From the NCBI GenBank assembly GCA_015056905.1, contig SVFI01000021.1, forward strand, positions 1 to 42,089: 42,089 bases of DNA. The letters run 5' to 3'. A program made the position numbers and the translations under genes. Source of the stretch: Lachnospiraceae bacterium. Lineage in GTDB: Bacteria; Bacillota; Clostridia; Lachnospirales; Lachnospiraceae. How positions within the stretch are numbered: the stretch's first letter is position 1; each line of letters starts with the position of its first letter. Below the pieces are notes generated by a model. That model made no database searches and had not been told where the DNA came from. It saw only the letters and a program-made list of their open reading frames with translations. Shown in pieces: positions 1 to 8,638 of this stretch.

Positions 1-515
1 ACCGCGGATACATCAACTCAGAAGTTCAGGCTCTCGTTTCAGAAATCGACCGTGTAGCTTCAACAACTACATTCAACGAGCAGAAACTTCTTGATGGTTC
101 CTTCTCTAACAAAGGTCTTCAGGTTGGAGCAGAAGCAAATCAGATTATCGATCTTTCTATCACAGCTCTTACAGCAGAAGGTCTTGAACTGATTGGCGGA
201 ACTGCTGATATCTCTGTAGGTGGACCGACACCTGAAAATGCACAGAATGCAATCTCTATGATTAAAGTTGCTCTTGCAAAAGTTTCTCAGCAGAGATCTG
301 ACCTTGGTGCAATCCAGAACAGATTAGAGCACACAATTAAAAACCTTGATAACGTTGTTGAAAATACAACAGCAGCTGAATCACAGATTCGTGATACAGA
401 TATGGCTACAGAGATGGTTAGATACTCTAACAATAACATTCTTGCTCAGGCAGGACAGTCAATGTTGGCACAGGCTAACCAGAGTAACCAGGGTGTATTA
501 TCATTACTCGGATAA
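1..515 (+). CDS. Flagellin, C-terminal part (5' end outside window)
   Basis: The reading frame is open from base 3 to the TAA at 513-515 and gives about 170 residues. It begins in the end of the flagellin N-terminal D0/D1 region (RGYINSEVQALVSEID, then FNEQKLLDG), passes through a very short middle, and ends in the conserved C-terminal D1/D0 coiled coil (LGAIQNRLEHTIKNL, TAAESQIRDTDMATEM, then ANQSNQGVLSLLG). The hypervariable D2/D3 domains are nearly absent, as in the short flagellins of Lachnospiraceae, so the filament surface is probably formed by D1 and any attached glycan. The product is the secreted filament subunit. Promoter and start are off the left edge. A strong terminator follows. 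Whether it is the only flagellin gene cannot be seen. Confidence 0.95.
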   Translation, partial: RGYINSEVQALVSEIDRVASTTTFNEQKLLDGSFSNKGLQVGAEANQIIDLSITALTAEGLELIGGTADISVGGPTPENAQNAISMIKVALAKVSQQRSDLGAIQNRLEHTIKNLDNVVENTTAAESQIRDTDMATEMVRYSNNNILAQAGQSMLAQANQSNQGVLSLLG

Positions 516-532
516 TCAAACCAAAGAAGTGA

Positions 533-561
533 TTGATAAGGGGTTATCGCAAGTCGATAAC
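533..561 (+). promoter_or_regulatory. Possible sigma-A promoter inside the flagellin terminator
   Basis: TTGATA (533-538) and GATAAC (556-561) are 17 bases apart. The second hexamer sits in the 3' arm of the terminator. It would serve the glycosyltransferase starting at 597, which otherwise has no room for a promoter. The -10 match is only 4 of 6, so read-through from flagellin is the alternative. Confidence 0.3.
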
Positions 562-570
562 CCCTTTTTT
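540..570 (+). terminator. Intrinsic terminator of the flagellin gene
   Basis: A 10-bp perfect stem (540-549 with 555-564, GGGGTTATCG/CGATAACCCC) with a 5-nt loop is followed directly by six T. It lies 25 bases after the flagellin stop. Confidence 0.92.
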
Positions 571-596
571 ATAGGATGAAATTGGCAGGGAAAGAA

Positions 597-1766
597 ATGG
601 ACAAAATACTTTTTTTAGAGTGGAAAAGTTTTGGGAATAATCATATTATCAAAGAATTTAAGCAGGCGGGCTATGAGGTCGTCATGTTTGATTTTCCGAG
701 AGAAACGGAAGACCTTAGATTCAGTCAGGCGCTTACGGAGAAACTGACGATGGCGATATTGAAAGAACAGCCGGCTTTTGTTTTTTCCTTTAATTATTTT
801 CCGGTTGCAGCAATTGCCTGCAAGGCGTGTCGCTCAAAATATGTATCATGGGTATACGACAGTCCGTATATTCTCATGTATTCACAGACGATTTTTTATG
901 ATACGAACAGAGTTTTTGTTTTTGACCGTTCGGAATGTGAGAGATTTAAAAAAATGGGTGCAAAGCATGTATACTATTTCCCGATGGCAGCTGCAGTGGA
1001 GTATTATGATGCGATGCAACCGGATACACAGCATCATGAAAAATATGACAGTGATGTGACATTTATCGGTTCCATGTACAGTGAAACGAGACAGCATTTG
1101 TATCGGCATTTAGAAGATCTGGATGAGTATACGAAGGGATATTTGAATGGCGTTATGCAGGTGCAGAAAAACACTTATGGTATGGATGTTCTGGAAGAGA
1201 GCCTGACGCCGGAGATTGTGGAAAATATGCGAAAAGTATGTCCGGTAACGGAGCATGGCGATGGAATAGAAACCGTGGAATGGGTATTTGCCAATTATTT
1301 TCTTGCGCGGAAGGTTACGGCAATGGAGCGTTTTGAGGTGCTTTCAAAGTTGTCGGATGTGTGTGAGGTAAAACTGTTTACGCCGGAGCAGACACCGGAG
1401 TTGCCACATGTTAAGAATATGGGTAAATTGGATTATTATACGCAGGCTCCGTATGCAATCAAGTGTGCGAAAATTAATTTAAATATCTCGCTCCGAAGTA
1501 TTCATACCGGAATGCCTCTTCGAGCGCTTGATATTTTGGGATGCGGAGGATTTCTGCTTACAAATTATCAGTCGGATTATCTGGAATATTTGGAGCCGGG
1601 AAAGGATTTTGTGTATTACAGTCATATAAACGAAGTTCCGCAGCTTGTCAGCTATTACCTGTCACATGAAGAAGAGCGCAGGGAAATAGCACAGAACGGA
1701 TATCGGAAGATAAAAGAACTGTTGTCTTACCGGAAACAAGTAAAAGCACTTTTGGATCAAATTTAA
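597..1766 (+). CDS. CgeB-type glycosyltransferase (DUF3880 + glycosyltransferase group 1 domain)
   Basis: This 389-residue protein is probably a cytoplasmic GT-B fold glycosyltransferase of the CgeB group. The N-terminal half (DKILFLEWKSFGNNHI, and FVFSFNYFPVAAIACKA followed by VSWVYDSPY) resembles DUF3880. The C-terminal third (LRALDILGCGGFLLTNYQSD and FVYYSHINEVPQLVSYYL) resembles the glycosyltransferase domain found in spore-maturation protein CgeB. The frame opens at 576, but ATG 597 is preferred because AGGGAAAG lies just before it; the upstream ATG overlaps the terminator region and has no ribosome-binding site. It sits immediately after flagellin on the same strand, so flagellin glycosylation is a reasonable role. 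The donor and acceptor sugars are unknown. Its last codons form one arm of the terminator. Confidence 0.8.
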   Translation: MDKILFLEWKSFGNNHIIKEFKQAGYEVVMFDFPRETEDLRFSQALTEKLTMAILKEQPAFVFSFNYFPVAAIACKACRSKYVSWVYDSPYILMYSQTIFYDTNRVFVFDRSECERFKKMGAKHVYYFPMAAAVEYYDAMQPDTQHHEKYDSDVTFIGSMYSETRQHLYRHLEDLDEYTKGYLNGVMQVQKNTYGMDVLEESLTPEIVENMRKVCPVTEHGDGIETVEWVFANYFLARKVTAMERFEVLSKLSDVCEVKLFTPEQTPELPHVKNMGKLDYYTQAPYAIKCAKINLNISLRSIHTGMPLRALDILGCGGFLLTNYQSDYLEYLEPGKDFVYYSHINEVPQLVSYYLSHEEERREIAQNGYRKIKELLSYRKQVKALLDQI

Positions 1767-1783
1767 TCCGAAAGTGCTTTTTT
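1743..1783. terminator. Convergent (bidirectional) terminator
   Basis: A 15-bp stem (1743-1757 with 1766-1780, one T-G pair) ends in a T run on the plus strand and has a short T run on the minus strand. It overlaps the last codons of the upstream gene and separates it from the minus-strand gene ending at 1793. Confidence 0.85.
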
Positions 1784-1792
1784 GACGTTGAT

Positions 1793-2848
1793 TTAAGCTT
1801 GGGAATCCATCTCGCGCAGACTTTCGAGTGCCGGTGCATAGTTGCCGCATTTTTCATAAAAGGTCCGTGCAAGTGCCGGGTCGCCGAGCATTTGATAAAT
1901 AATACCGAGTAGGAAAAATGGTTTGAAGCTGTTACTTCCTTCCACGTGATAGTGGGAAAGCTGCGTTGCCTGTATGAATTGCAGGGCGGCCTTTAAATAT
2001 TGTTCGGTATTGTAATAAAGATATCCATATAAGAAAACAAAGTCCGCGTAGAAACTGAAGTGCGGAGCGATTTGCTCATAAAACGCGAGAGCTTCCTGAG
2101 CTTTTTTCATACGGAGAAGTACATAGCCGTAATTGACAACAAGAAGCTGCACGTATTCTGCTTCGGGAGCAAGATCAAAAGAAAGTGCCTTTTCGTAATA
2201 TTTGCGGGCGTTTTCAAATTCTTCCATAGAGTAGTAGGATTGCCCAATCTGGAAATATGTGTAGGTGTCCGGATATTCGTGTTCTGATTTTAATAAAATC
2301 CGGAGGTTTCGCTCGGCTTTCTCGCGTGAAATCGTTTCTGTGCTGATGTATCCGTCATGCAATACCTCGATTGGTACCGGGTAGATGGAGTATTTGACAT
2401 CCGGGCCGGTTGGAAGTACCTGTTCGTGGATTGGTCTTTCGTAGTGGTATAAGTTCCGGTTAAAAAGACGCTCAACGCGGTCCAAGGTGATTTCGCCGCC
2501 GGGATCTTCGGAAGAACGGAGAATTCGTCCGATTCCGCCGGAGTGTTCTTCCATTTGACGGTACAGTTCCTCTAAGTCGATTTTCTGCAGATATTCATCG
2601 GTATCAAGGACGAGAATCCAGTCGTAGGATGCTTTGGAGATTGAGAAATTTCTTGCTTTTGAGAAATCATCACACCATTCAAAGTGATATATTCGATCGG
2701 TGTATTTTTGAACAACTTCGAGTGTGTTATCTGTGGATCCGGTGTCCACAACAACAATCTCAAAAGGGAGCTCCTTGATACAGGAAAGACATTTGTCAAT
2801 CTTGTCTGCTTCATTTTTTGTTATAATACATACGGAAATAGGAATCAT
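1793..2848 (-). CDS. GT2 glycosyltransferase with C-terminal TPR repeats (paralog 1)
   Basis: This 351-residue cytoplasmic enzyme has a GT-A family 2 domain in the first ~200 residues: ISVCIITKNEA nucleotide-sugar loop, VVVDTGSTDNT, HFEWCDDFSKARNF, and a DTD metal site at residues 82-84. ERLFNRNLYHYERPIHEQV follows. The C-terminal part contains helical TPR-like pairs (for example YFQIGQSYYSMEEFENARKYY). Enzymes of this layout include SunS-type protein glycosyltransferases and clostridial flagellin glycosyltransferases, in which the TPR part is thought to bind the acceptor. AAGGAG precedes the ATG. It lies 10 bases after the closely related gene 2859-3920, so the two form one operon. Acceptor and donor are inferred only from context. 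Confidence 0.85.
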   Translation of the reverse strand: MIPISVCIITKNEADKIDKCLSCIKELPFEIVVVDTGSTDNTLEVVQKYTDRIYHFEWCDDFSKARNFSISKASYDWILVLDTDEYLQKIDLEELYRQMEEHSGGIGRILRSSEDPGGEITLDRVERLFNRNLYHYERPIHEQVLPTGPDVKYSIYPVPIEVLHDGYISTETISREKAERNLRILLKSEHEYPDTYTYFQIGQSYYSMEEFENARKYYEKALSFDLAPEAEYVQLLVVNYGYVLLRMKKAQEALAFYEQIAPHFSFYADFVFLYGYLYYNTEQYLKAALQFIQATQLSHYHVEGSNSFKPFFLLGIIYQMLGDPALARTFYEKCGNYAPALESLREMDSQA

Positions 2849-2858
2849 ATCGTTCTCC

Positions 2859-3920
2859 TTATGGGTTCGTAAGTTTGCTCAGCCTTTCTACAGAAGGCAG
2901 ATAATCACCGGCTTTGGCAAAAAACTTTCGCGCTTCGTCAAGATGACCGTAGGCTTCGTAAATGCAGCCGATGTTATGGTATGCGCGGTAGGAATTGGTT
3001 CCTTCATCAAAATGATTTTCGCATGTAGTTGCGGTTAAAAAAGCTTTGAGCGCATCTTCGTTCCGGCGTACCTTCAGGTAAACATTACCGAGCATGAATA
3101 AATAGTCGGCAACATTGCAGAAATAGTCATAGAGATTTTCGAGTGATTGTGCTTTTTCAAGACGATTTGTATAGATTAAAACATAACCGTAGGAAACAAC
3201 CATACGCTGTACATATTCCAAAGTTTCGTCGACATCAAGATAAAGTCCTTTGTCAAAATATTCATAGGCCTTTTCATAGTTGTTGTCCAGACAATAACTT
3301 TCGCCGAGATGGTAGTAAAGGAACGGATCGTCCGAATGCTGCTCGAGTTCCTTTTCGAGAAGTCGGAGATTTCGCTCCGACTTGGATTTTATTTCTTCCG
3401 GGGTTCCGTAATAACCGGTATGGGTAACATACAGCGGAAATTCAAATCCGAAAGGACGACCGCCGTCTTTTCGGACGACCTGTTCATGAATCGTGCCTTC
3501 GTAATGATAGGTGCGTCGGTTGAACAGGCGTTCCACCAGGTCATAAGTGTGTATTGTATTATGGGAACTGTCATAGCAGATGTTGTCACGTGAAAGCTGT
3601 CCGATTGCATATGGGAACTGCTTCATGAGTTTTTGCATTACTTGAAAATTAAGTTTGTCAATAAATTCATCACAGTCAATCACAAGAATCCAGTCGTGTG
3701 ATGCCTGGCTGATTGAAAAATTGCGAGCGGCGGAAAAGTCATCAATCCATTCAAAATCAACGACTTTATCTGCATAACGCGCAGCAATTTCCTTTGTTCG
3801 GTCGGTAGAACCAGTGTCCACAACTACAATTTCAAATGGATGCTTGTGGATGGCGCGCAGACACTTCTCAATGTTCTTTTCTTCATTTTTTGCAATGATG
3901 CATACAGAAACAGGTATCAT
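2859..3920 (-). CDS. GT2 glycosyltransferase with C-terminal TPR repeats (paralog 2)
   Basis: This 353-residue protein is the first gene of a two-gene operon and is a clear paralog of its neighbour. The start (MIPVSVCIIAKNEEKNIEKC), VVVDTGSTDRT, the RNFSIS helix, the DCD metal site at residues 82-84 and VERLFNRRTYHYEGTIHEQV match position by position. The C-terminal ~150 residues again read as TPR pairs (FLYYHLGESYCLDNNYEKAY, MLGNVYLKVRRNEDALKAF). The AAGGAG ribosome-binding site is six bases before the ATG. It is likely a cytoplasmic transferase adding a sugar to a protein or growing glycan. The tandem copies suggest either successive sugar additions or different acceptors. Confidence 0.85.
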   Translation of the reverse strand: MIPVSVCIIAKNEEKNIEKCLRAIHKHPFEIVVVDTGSTDRTKEIAARYADKVVDFEWIDDFSAARNFSISQASHDWILVIDCDEFIDKLNFQVMQKLMKQFPYAIGQLSRDNICYDSSHNTIHTYDLVERLFNRRTYHYEGTIHEQVVRKDGGRPFGFEFPLYVTHTGYYGTPEEIKSKSERNLRLLEKELEQHSDDPFLYYHLGESYCLDNNYEKAYEYFDKGLYLDVDETLEYVQRMVVSYGYVLIYTNRLEKAQSLENLYDYFCNVADYLFMLGNVYLKVRRNEDALKAFLTATTCENHFDEGTNSYRAYHNIGCIYEAYGHLDEARKFFAKAGDYLPSVERLSKLTNP

Positions 3921-3951
3921 GCAACTTCTCCTTTGCTTTTATGCTGTTTTT

Positions 3952-3960
3952 ATTATAGCA
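3952..3960 (-). promoter_or_regulatory. Extended -10 promoter for the GT2-TPR operon
   Basis: On the minus strand TGCTATAAT (-10 TATAAT with an extended TGn) lies about 30 bases before the start codon at 3920. No good -35 is present. It is only a few bases from the -35 of the divergent promoter, so the two may compete. Confidence 0.65.
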
Positions 3961-3964
3961 TAAC

Positions 3965-3993
3965 TTGTCACAAAATACAGAAACTGATATGAT
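3965..3993 (+). promoter_or_regulatory. Sigma-A promoter for the GT2 gene at 4032
   Basis: TTGTCA (3965-3970), 17 bases, TATGAT (3988-3993). Start of transcription is expected near 4000, about 32 bases before the ATG. It is divergent from, and almost abutting, the promoter of the 3920 operon. Confidence 0.75.
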
Positions 3994-4031
3994 AATTTTA
4001 TGAAAAATGCTATGAATTGGCAGGAGAGATC

Positions 4032-5042
4032 ATGAAAAAAATTTCAGTTATTATACCGTGTTATAACGCGGCACCTTATCTTCCGAATCTGATGGACTCG
4101 CTGATCGGGCAGACGGTCGGAAAAGATGCCATGGAGATTATCTGTGTCAACGATGCGTCAGCGGACAATACATATGAAGTTTTACTGTCTTTTGAGCAAG
4201 CATATCCGGAAAGCGTGATGGTTATTAATTTGCCGGAAAATATGAGGCAGGGAACGGCGCGCAACATTGCGCTTGGCTACGCGTCCGGAACATATGTGGC
4301 GTTTATTGATGCGGATGATTATATTGAAAAAGATATGTTTGAAAAATTACTTGGCGTGGCAGAAAAAGAGAATCTGGATATGGCAGGAGGGATTGTTCTG
4401 CACCACGAAAACGGACGGGAAGTCCGTATGCCGAATCACCTGAAAACGGGACAGGTTGTGGAAGTGAAAGGTCCTCGTGATCGCATGGATTTAATCCTGC
4501 ACGGTAATTGCGGAGGGATTGTTTCCAAGATATATAAAAGGGAGTTGCTCCTTGCTAACTCACTGCTGTTTCCGGAGAGGACTTATTACGAAGACAATTA
4601 CTGGCTTCCGATTACCAATCTGTATATAAACCGCTATTATATTGTCGATGAGGTCGTTTATCACTATGTCGACCGACCGGCATCGACTGTAAATAAGCGA
4701 AATGAGCAGGCTATGCAGGATCGGCTGAATATGGAGGTCCAAAAGCTCCATGCATACATACAGCGCGGCTTCTTTAAGGAATATTATCCGGGGATTGAGG
4801 CTGTGTTCAGCAGGAGCTATTATATTGACACACTGCTTAGCATTTATGCGCTGTGGGGAGAAGTGCCGATGCATTTTTATGAGGCGATGAAAAAGGAGAT
4901 GTGCTCTCTCTTCCCGAGATGCAGGGAAAACAACATATTGCTTGAGAAGGACCAAGAGTTTTTAGAGACGGCATTTCAAGAATTGACGCAGAAACAGCTG
5001 CACGAAAAGATACTTTCCTACGCAGCTGATTCTAAGAGATAA
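4032..5042 (+). CDS. Family 2 glycosyltransferase (EpsH/WcaA type)
   Basis: This 336-residue GT-A enzyme has the classical N-terminal motif ISVIIPCYNAAPYL, CVNDASADNT, the conserved ENMRQGTARNIAL segment and a DAD metal site at residues 93-95 (FIDADDY). YYEDNYWLP further on is a common acceptor-side motif (ED) of this group. The frame opens at a TTG at 4017, but ATG 4032 is chosen because AGGAG (4022-4026) lies five bases upstream. It is closely related to the gene at 7580-8638; both share the ENMRQG..ARNI signature. No transmembrane segment is seen, so it should act in the cytoplasm. The next gene converges on it only 9 bases away, with no visible terminator. Confidence 0.85.
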   Translation: MKKISVIIPCYNAAPYLPNLMDSLIGQTVGKDAMEIICVNDASADNTYEVLLSFEQAYPESVMVINLPENMRQGTARNIALGYASGTYVAFIDADDYIEKDMFEKLLGVAEKENLDMAGGIVLHHENGREVRMPNHLKTGQVVEVKGPRDRMDLILHGNCGGIVSKIYKRELLLANSLLFPERTYYEDNYWLPITNLYINRYYIVDEVVYHYVDRPASTVNKRNEQAMQDRLNMEVQKLHAYIQRGFFKEYYPGIEAVFSRSYYIDTLLSIYALWGEVPMHFYEAMKKEMCSLFPRCRENNILLEKDQEFLETAFQELTQKQLHEKILSYAADSKR

Positions 5043-5051
5043 GTATTTAAA

Positions 5052-6380
5052 TTAATAGAGATAGGCGTTGATGTGACTGTGCCATGTATGTTCCTGTGAG
5101 GTCACGTAACCATTTTGGGCGATTGTTTTCGATGTTTCTTCCGAGGAAAGAAGCGTGCGGATCCGATCGGCGATCAGGGTTGTGTTGACATCGTTGAGAG
5201 AATATAGGGCACAGTTTTTGTTGTCTGTAAGAATCCGGTCAAGGTAGATGCTTGAATCCGTCAGGCAAAGTGCGCCTTGTGACATGGCATTAAAAATACG
5301 TTCACTCGACCCGCATTTAAACCACGCCATGTGATTAAGCAAAATTTTGGTCTGCGACATCAGCGTGAGCCCTTCTCGAAATGAAACCGGATCGTGCAGG
5401 ATAAAATTCGGATGCTGTGAAAGTCCGGATTGTTCCCATCCGCTTCCGTACACATGGACTGTAATACCGCCATCGACGATTTGTTTTAAGATATCTTTCC
5501 GGTATTGGGCTGTCAGGTTTGTTTCCGAAAAACGGTGCGTCTCAATCATGGTTTTGAGCATGTCGTCTTTTATACAGGGATTAGATTTTTCGTTTTTCTG
5601 TGCATGCTGCATCGCATATGCGGTAACCGCAGATTCAAATGGTTCGTCGGTGTGGTACTGCAGATATTTTGCGATGAATGCAGATGCTTCATCGCAGAGA
5701 GCATCCGGATGTTCCTTATAGCTCCCGATAAAGAGTACATCAAAGGGGCGCTCCTGCCATTCTGTTTTCATCTCGGGTGCAATTTCGCCTCCGGTCGGAA
5801 AAAAGACAGCGCGATCGATGTTCGGATAAAAGCGGAGCGCATAACTTACATGTGTCCGGTCTGCACACAGAAGTGTGGTGCGCGCCGGTGCAAAGTCGAG
5901 GGAATCTGCGTAGTACATTGGGTGATCTACAAGCAGATTAAAGCACGGGACGTGAATGGTTTCCCAAAGATTTTTGCCGTCTGCAAGTTTTTGCAGCAGA
6001 CCGACGTTATTAAAGAAAAAGGCACCGTCGAGGCCGTCTTTTAGAAAATCAAATAATTTGTTGCTGCAAAATTCCATGTCCGCAGGATCAAAAACAAAGA
6101 GAGTGTATCCTTTTTCTTTAAAGAAGGAAGCAAATTGCCCGGCGATATAATCAAGAATGAAGTTTCCTGTTTTATAGACCAGAACGCGAAAACGCTTACC
6201 GGTGATGGGCACAGAAAAAGGCTGCTCACATGCGCGAAGATCATTGATCAGCGAATAAAGACGTAGTGTATACGGCATCTGAGTTGTCGCAAATGTTTGC
6301 AATAGCTGATGCGAGTCTCCGTAGGCACCTTGCAAGATTGTATGTTCCAAAGTATTTTCAAACTGAGTGATAAAATCCAT
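5052..6380 (-). CDS. CgeB-type glycosyltransferase
   Basis: This 442-residue protein ends in the CgeB-like glycosyltransferase domain: SERIFNAMSQGALCLTDSS, then IADRIRTLLSSEETSKTIAQ and a terminal HTWHSH. The N-terminal half has a Rossmann-like start (FRVLVYKTGNFILDYIAGQF) and DGAFFFNNVGLLQKL, comparable to DUF3880. ATG 6380 is preferred over the in-frame ATG at 6395 because GGGAG lies eight bases before 6380, whereas 6395 has no ribosome-binding site. It is the second CgeB-type enzyme in the island. It converges with the GT2 gene ending at 5042 and starts divergently from the DUF4422 gene at 6464. The specific sugar is unknown. Confidence 0.78.
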   Translation of the reverse strand: MDFITQFENTLEHTILQGAYGDSHQLLQTFATTQMPYTLRLYSLINDLRACEQPFSVPITGKRFRVLVYKTGNFILDYIAGQFASFFKEKGYTLFVFDPADMEFCSNKLFDFLKDGLDGAFFFNNVGLLQKLADGKNLWETIHVPCFNLLVDHPMYYADSLDFAPARTTLLCADRTHVSYALRFYPNIDRAVFFPTGGEIAPEMKTEWQERPFDVLFIGSYKEHPDALCDEASAFIAKYLQYHTDEPFESAVTAYAMQHAQKNEKSNPCIKDDMLKTMIETHRFSETNLTAQYRKDILKQIVDGGITVHVYGSGWEQSGLSQHPNFILHDPVSFREGLTLMSQTKILLNHMAWFKCGSSERIFNAMSQGALCLTDSSIYLDRILTDNKNCALYSLNDVNTTLIADRIRTLLSSEETSKTIAQNGYVTSQEHTWHSHINAYLY

Positions 6381-6463
6381 GTTTGCAGCTCCCATAATGT
6401 GTTATACTGATTGAAATAAGTATACCACAGATCCGTGGAAAGAACAGGAATACGGAGAAAAAT

Positions 6464-7576
6464 ATGAGTGTAAAAATTTTTGTCATGACGCATAAGAAGT
6501 TTAATTCGCCTGCCGATCCGACTTATGTCCCACTCCATGTAGGGAGAGCATGTGCGCAGGATCTCGGATATCTCGGAGATGATACCGGAAAAAATATTTC
6601 ACAAAAGAATCGATATTACAGTGAACTGACGGGGCTTTACTGGGCGGCGTATAATGAGACAGATGCGGACTATATCGGACTTTGCCATTATCGCAGATTT
6701 TTTTTGAGCGATGAGGGACGGCTTCTTTCGGAAAACGAGTATAAGCAGATGCTGGAAAAGGCGGATGTGATTCTTCCGAAACCGATATATCACGGGAACG
6801 CATATTGTGAGGTTTACAAAGAGGCCCACAATATTTTCGATTTGAATATGACAGGGGAAGTGATTCGCGAAAAGTATCCGGAGATGTATCCTGTATTTTG
6901 CGAGATTATCTCGGCAGATAAGGTATACAGCGGAAATCTGTTTGTGACATCGCGAAATCTGTTTTGTGAATATGCCGACTGGCTGTTCTCTGTGTTTGAT
7001 GAGGTAGAAAAAAGAATTGATGTGGAAGCGTATGATGCGTACCATAGGCGTGTGTTTGGATTTTTGTCGGAGCAGCTTTTATATGTCTGGGTAAAGAGTC
7101 GCGGACTTAAGATTTGTGAGCGGCCGGTCGGATTGACGCAGGAGAAAGCGGAGACAATCGAGCTGAAACAGGCGCTCTGTGATATGGTGTCAGAGGGAAC
7201 GCTTGACGGGGTACAGGAAGCGCTGGCGATGTTTCGCACAACGATGAAAGACAGGCCGGATCTGATGCTTGGAGCATCAGATTTCTCGGGAGAACTGGCG
7301 GATATGTTCCGCGTCCTTTATGTCTGTGAGCAGGAACTTTCTGCGGGACAAAGGGGAATGTTTGCTATTACGACGGATCTTTTCATGCTTGTTCGACATT
7401 ACAGACTTCTTTGTCAGATTGCGCGCAACATCTCGCAAGGGGCGGACAGTCCGCAGGAGAGAAGTTATTTTAAAGATTCCTGTGTTTCGGAACCGCTTCT
7501 ATCTGTGATGATCGGAAATAATCCGGATTTAAAAGCGGCGCAGCAGAGTCTGAAAGCTCTTACCGCGCCGGTCTGA
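6464..7576 (+). CDS. DUF4422 putative glycosyltransferase with helical C-terminal extension
   Basis: The first ~230 of 370 residues match the DUF4422 pattern known from exopolysaccharide glycosyltransferases: KIFVMTHKKFNSP, then SQKNRYYSELTGLYWAAYN, DYIGLCHYRRFF, ADVILPKPIYHGNAY, and SEQLLYVWVKSRGLK. The remaining ~140 residues are helix-rich, have no motif I recognise, and may be an acceptor-binding or partner-binding extension. GGAG lies six bases before the ATG. It ends three bases from the convergent GT2 gene, with no hairpin between them. A role in the same glycan is inferred from its neighbours. Confidence 0.8.
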   Translation: MSVKIFVMTHKKFNSPADPTYVPLHVGRACAQDLGYLGDDTGKNISQKNRYYSELTGLYWAAYNETDADYIGLCHYRRFFLSDEGRLLSENEYKQMLEKADVILPKPIYHGNAYCEVYKEAHNIFDLNMTGEVIREKYPEMYPVFCEIISADKVYSGNLFVTSRNLFCEYADWLFSVFDEVEKRIDVEAYDAYHRRVFGFLSEQLLYVWVKSRGLKICERPVGLTQEKAETIELKQALCDMVSEGTLDGVQEALAMFRTTMKDRPDLMLGASDFSGELADMFRVLYVCEQELSAGQRGMFAITTDLFMLVRHYRLLCQIARNISQGADSPQERSYFKDSCVSEPLLSVMIGNNPDLKAAQQSLKALTAPV

Positions 7577-7579
7577 ACA

Positions 7580-8638
7580 TTATATGAGTTTGTGATATTT
7601 CAGAAAGGCCTGCTGTATCTGAGCAAGGTCGTCCGGTGTGACCGTGTGCTCCAAAAGAGGCAGCAGAAGTTTGTAGAAATCGGAAATGTGAGACTGACAA
7701 TATGGATTTGTTTTGATGTGAGGAACTCTTTCGAGGGTTCCTTTTTTCAGTTCCATAAAGCCGTCAAATGGTATTTGGTCAAAGCGGAGTGCAAACACTT
7801 TCATTCCGGACATGAAAAATGTCATAAAGAAATCAAATTCAAGCGCGTCCCGAAAACGCTCCAGAAAACCGCGACGGATGTAAGTATCCCATTTTGCATA
7901 ATTAATCTGAAACAGGTCGTTGTGATGTGCGCGGTTGCGCACGAGAACCGTGGATTCATCGTTGATAAAATAGTGATAAAGCCGCCGTTCCACTATGCTG
8001 ATTTGTTTGGCGTACAAATACACCACAGAGCCGAAATAAATGTCTTCGTAAGCCAGATGTTCCGGAAACAGGATTTCATTGTCCAGCAGGAAATTTTTTC
8101 GGAACAGTTTGTCCCAGACGCCATAGCCAATCACATTAGAGACGATAAAATCAGTGCGTTGCTCGTCTGTACGGATATAGAGTGTTCGGTCTTTCCGCTG
8201 ATAGTGTTCCGCATAGTAGTCCATCTTGGCTTTCTGACTTAGATACAGGTCGCCTTTTCCGGTGTCGCGAACATGTCGGCAGAAAGCGAGGTCACTTCCG
8301 GAGGTGGCAACAGCTTTAAAAAGATGTTCATACATGTCCGGTTCGACCCAGTCGTCAGAATCGACGAAGCCGATGTACTCAGCAGAAGCGTAGGAGAGCC
8401 CAATGTTGCGTGCTCCGCCTTGTCGCATGTTTTCTTCAAGGTGAATGATGCAGACGGATTCCGGTGCCATCTGCTCAATTTCCTTCAGGCGCTCCCAGGT
8501 ATGGTCAGTGGAAGCGTCGTCCACAAAGATGAGCTCCAGACGGTCAAGACCTATGGTCTGGTTTTGTAGAGATTCGAAGCACCGCATCACATAATTTTGA
8601 ACATTATAGCAAGGAATAATGATGCTGATATCAGCCAT
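7580..8638 (-). CDS. Family 2 glycosyltransferase
   Basis: This 352-residue GT-A enzyme has ISIIIPCYNVQNYV, VDDASTDHTW, EENMRQGGARNIGLSYAS and a DSD metal site at residues 93-95 (FVDSDDW). HLAYEDIYFGS contains the usual ED acceptor-side pair. It is a close paralog of 4032-5042. GGAGGTG precedes the ATG by about ten bases and lies inside the end of the upstream gene. The start overlaps the previous stop by eight bases (ATGGCTGA), so translation is probably coupled to the GT2-TPR gene at 8631-9695 and the two products are likely made in fixed ratio. Confidence 0.85.
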   Translation of the reverse strand: MADISIIIPCYNVQNYVMRCFESLQNQTIGLDRLELIFVDDASTDHTWERLKEIEQMAPESVCIIHLEENMRQGGARNIGLSYASAEYIGFVDSDDWVEPDMYEHLFKAVATSGSDLAFCRHVRDTGKGDLYLSQKAKMDYYAEHYQRKDRTLYIRTDEQRTDFIVSNVIGYGVWDKLFRKNFLLDNEILFPEHLAYEDIYFGSVVYLYAKQISIVERRLYHYFINDESTVLVRNRAHHNDLFQINYAKWDTYIRRGFLERFRDALEFDFFMTFFMSGMKVFALRFDQIPFDGFMELKKGTLERVPHIKTNPYCQSHISDFYKLLLPLLEHTVTPDDLAQIQQAFLKYHKLI

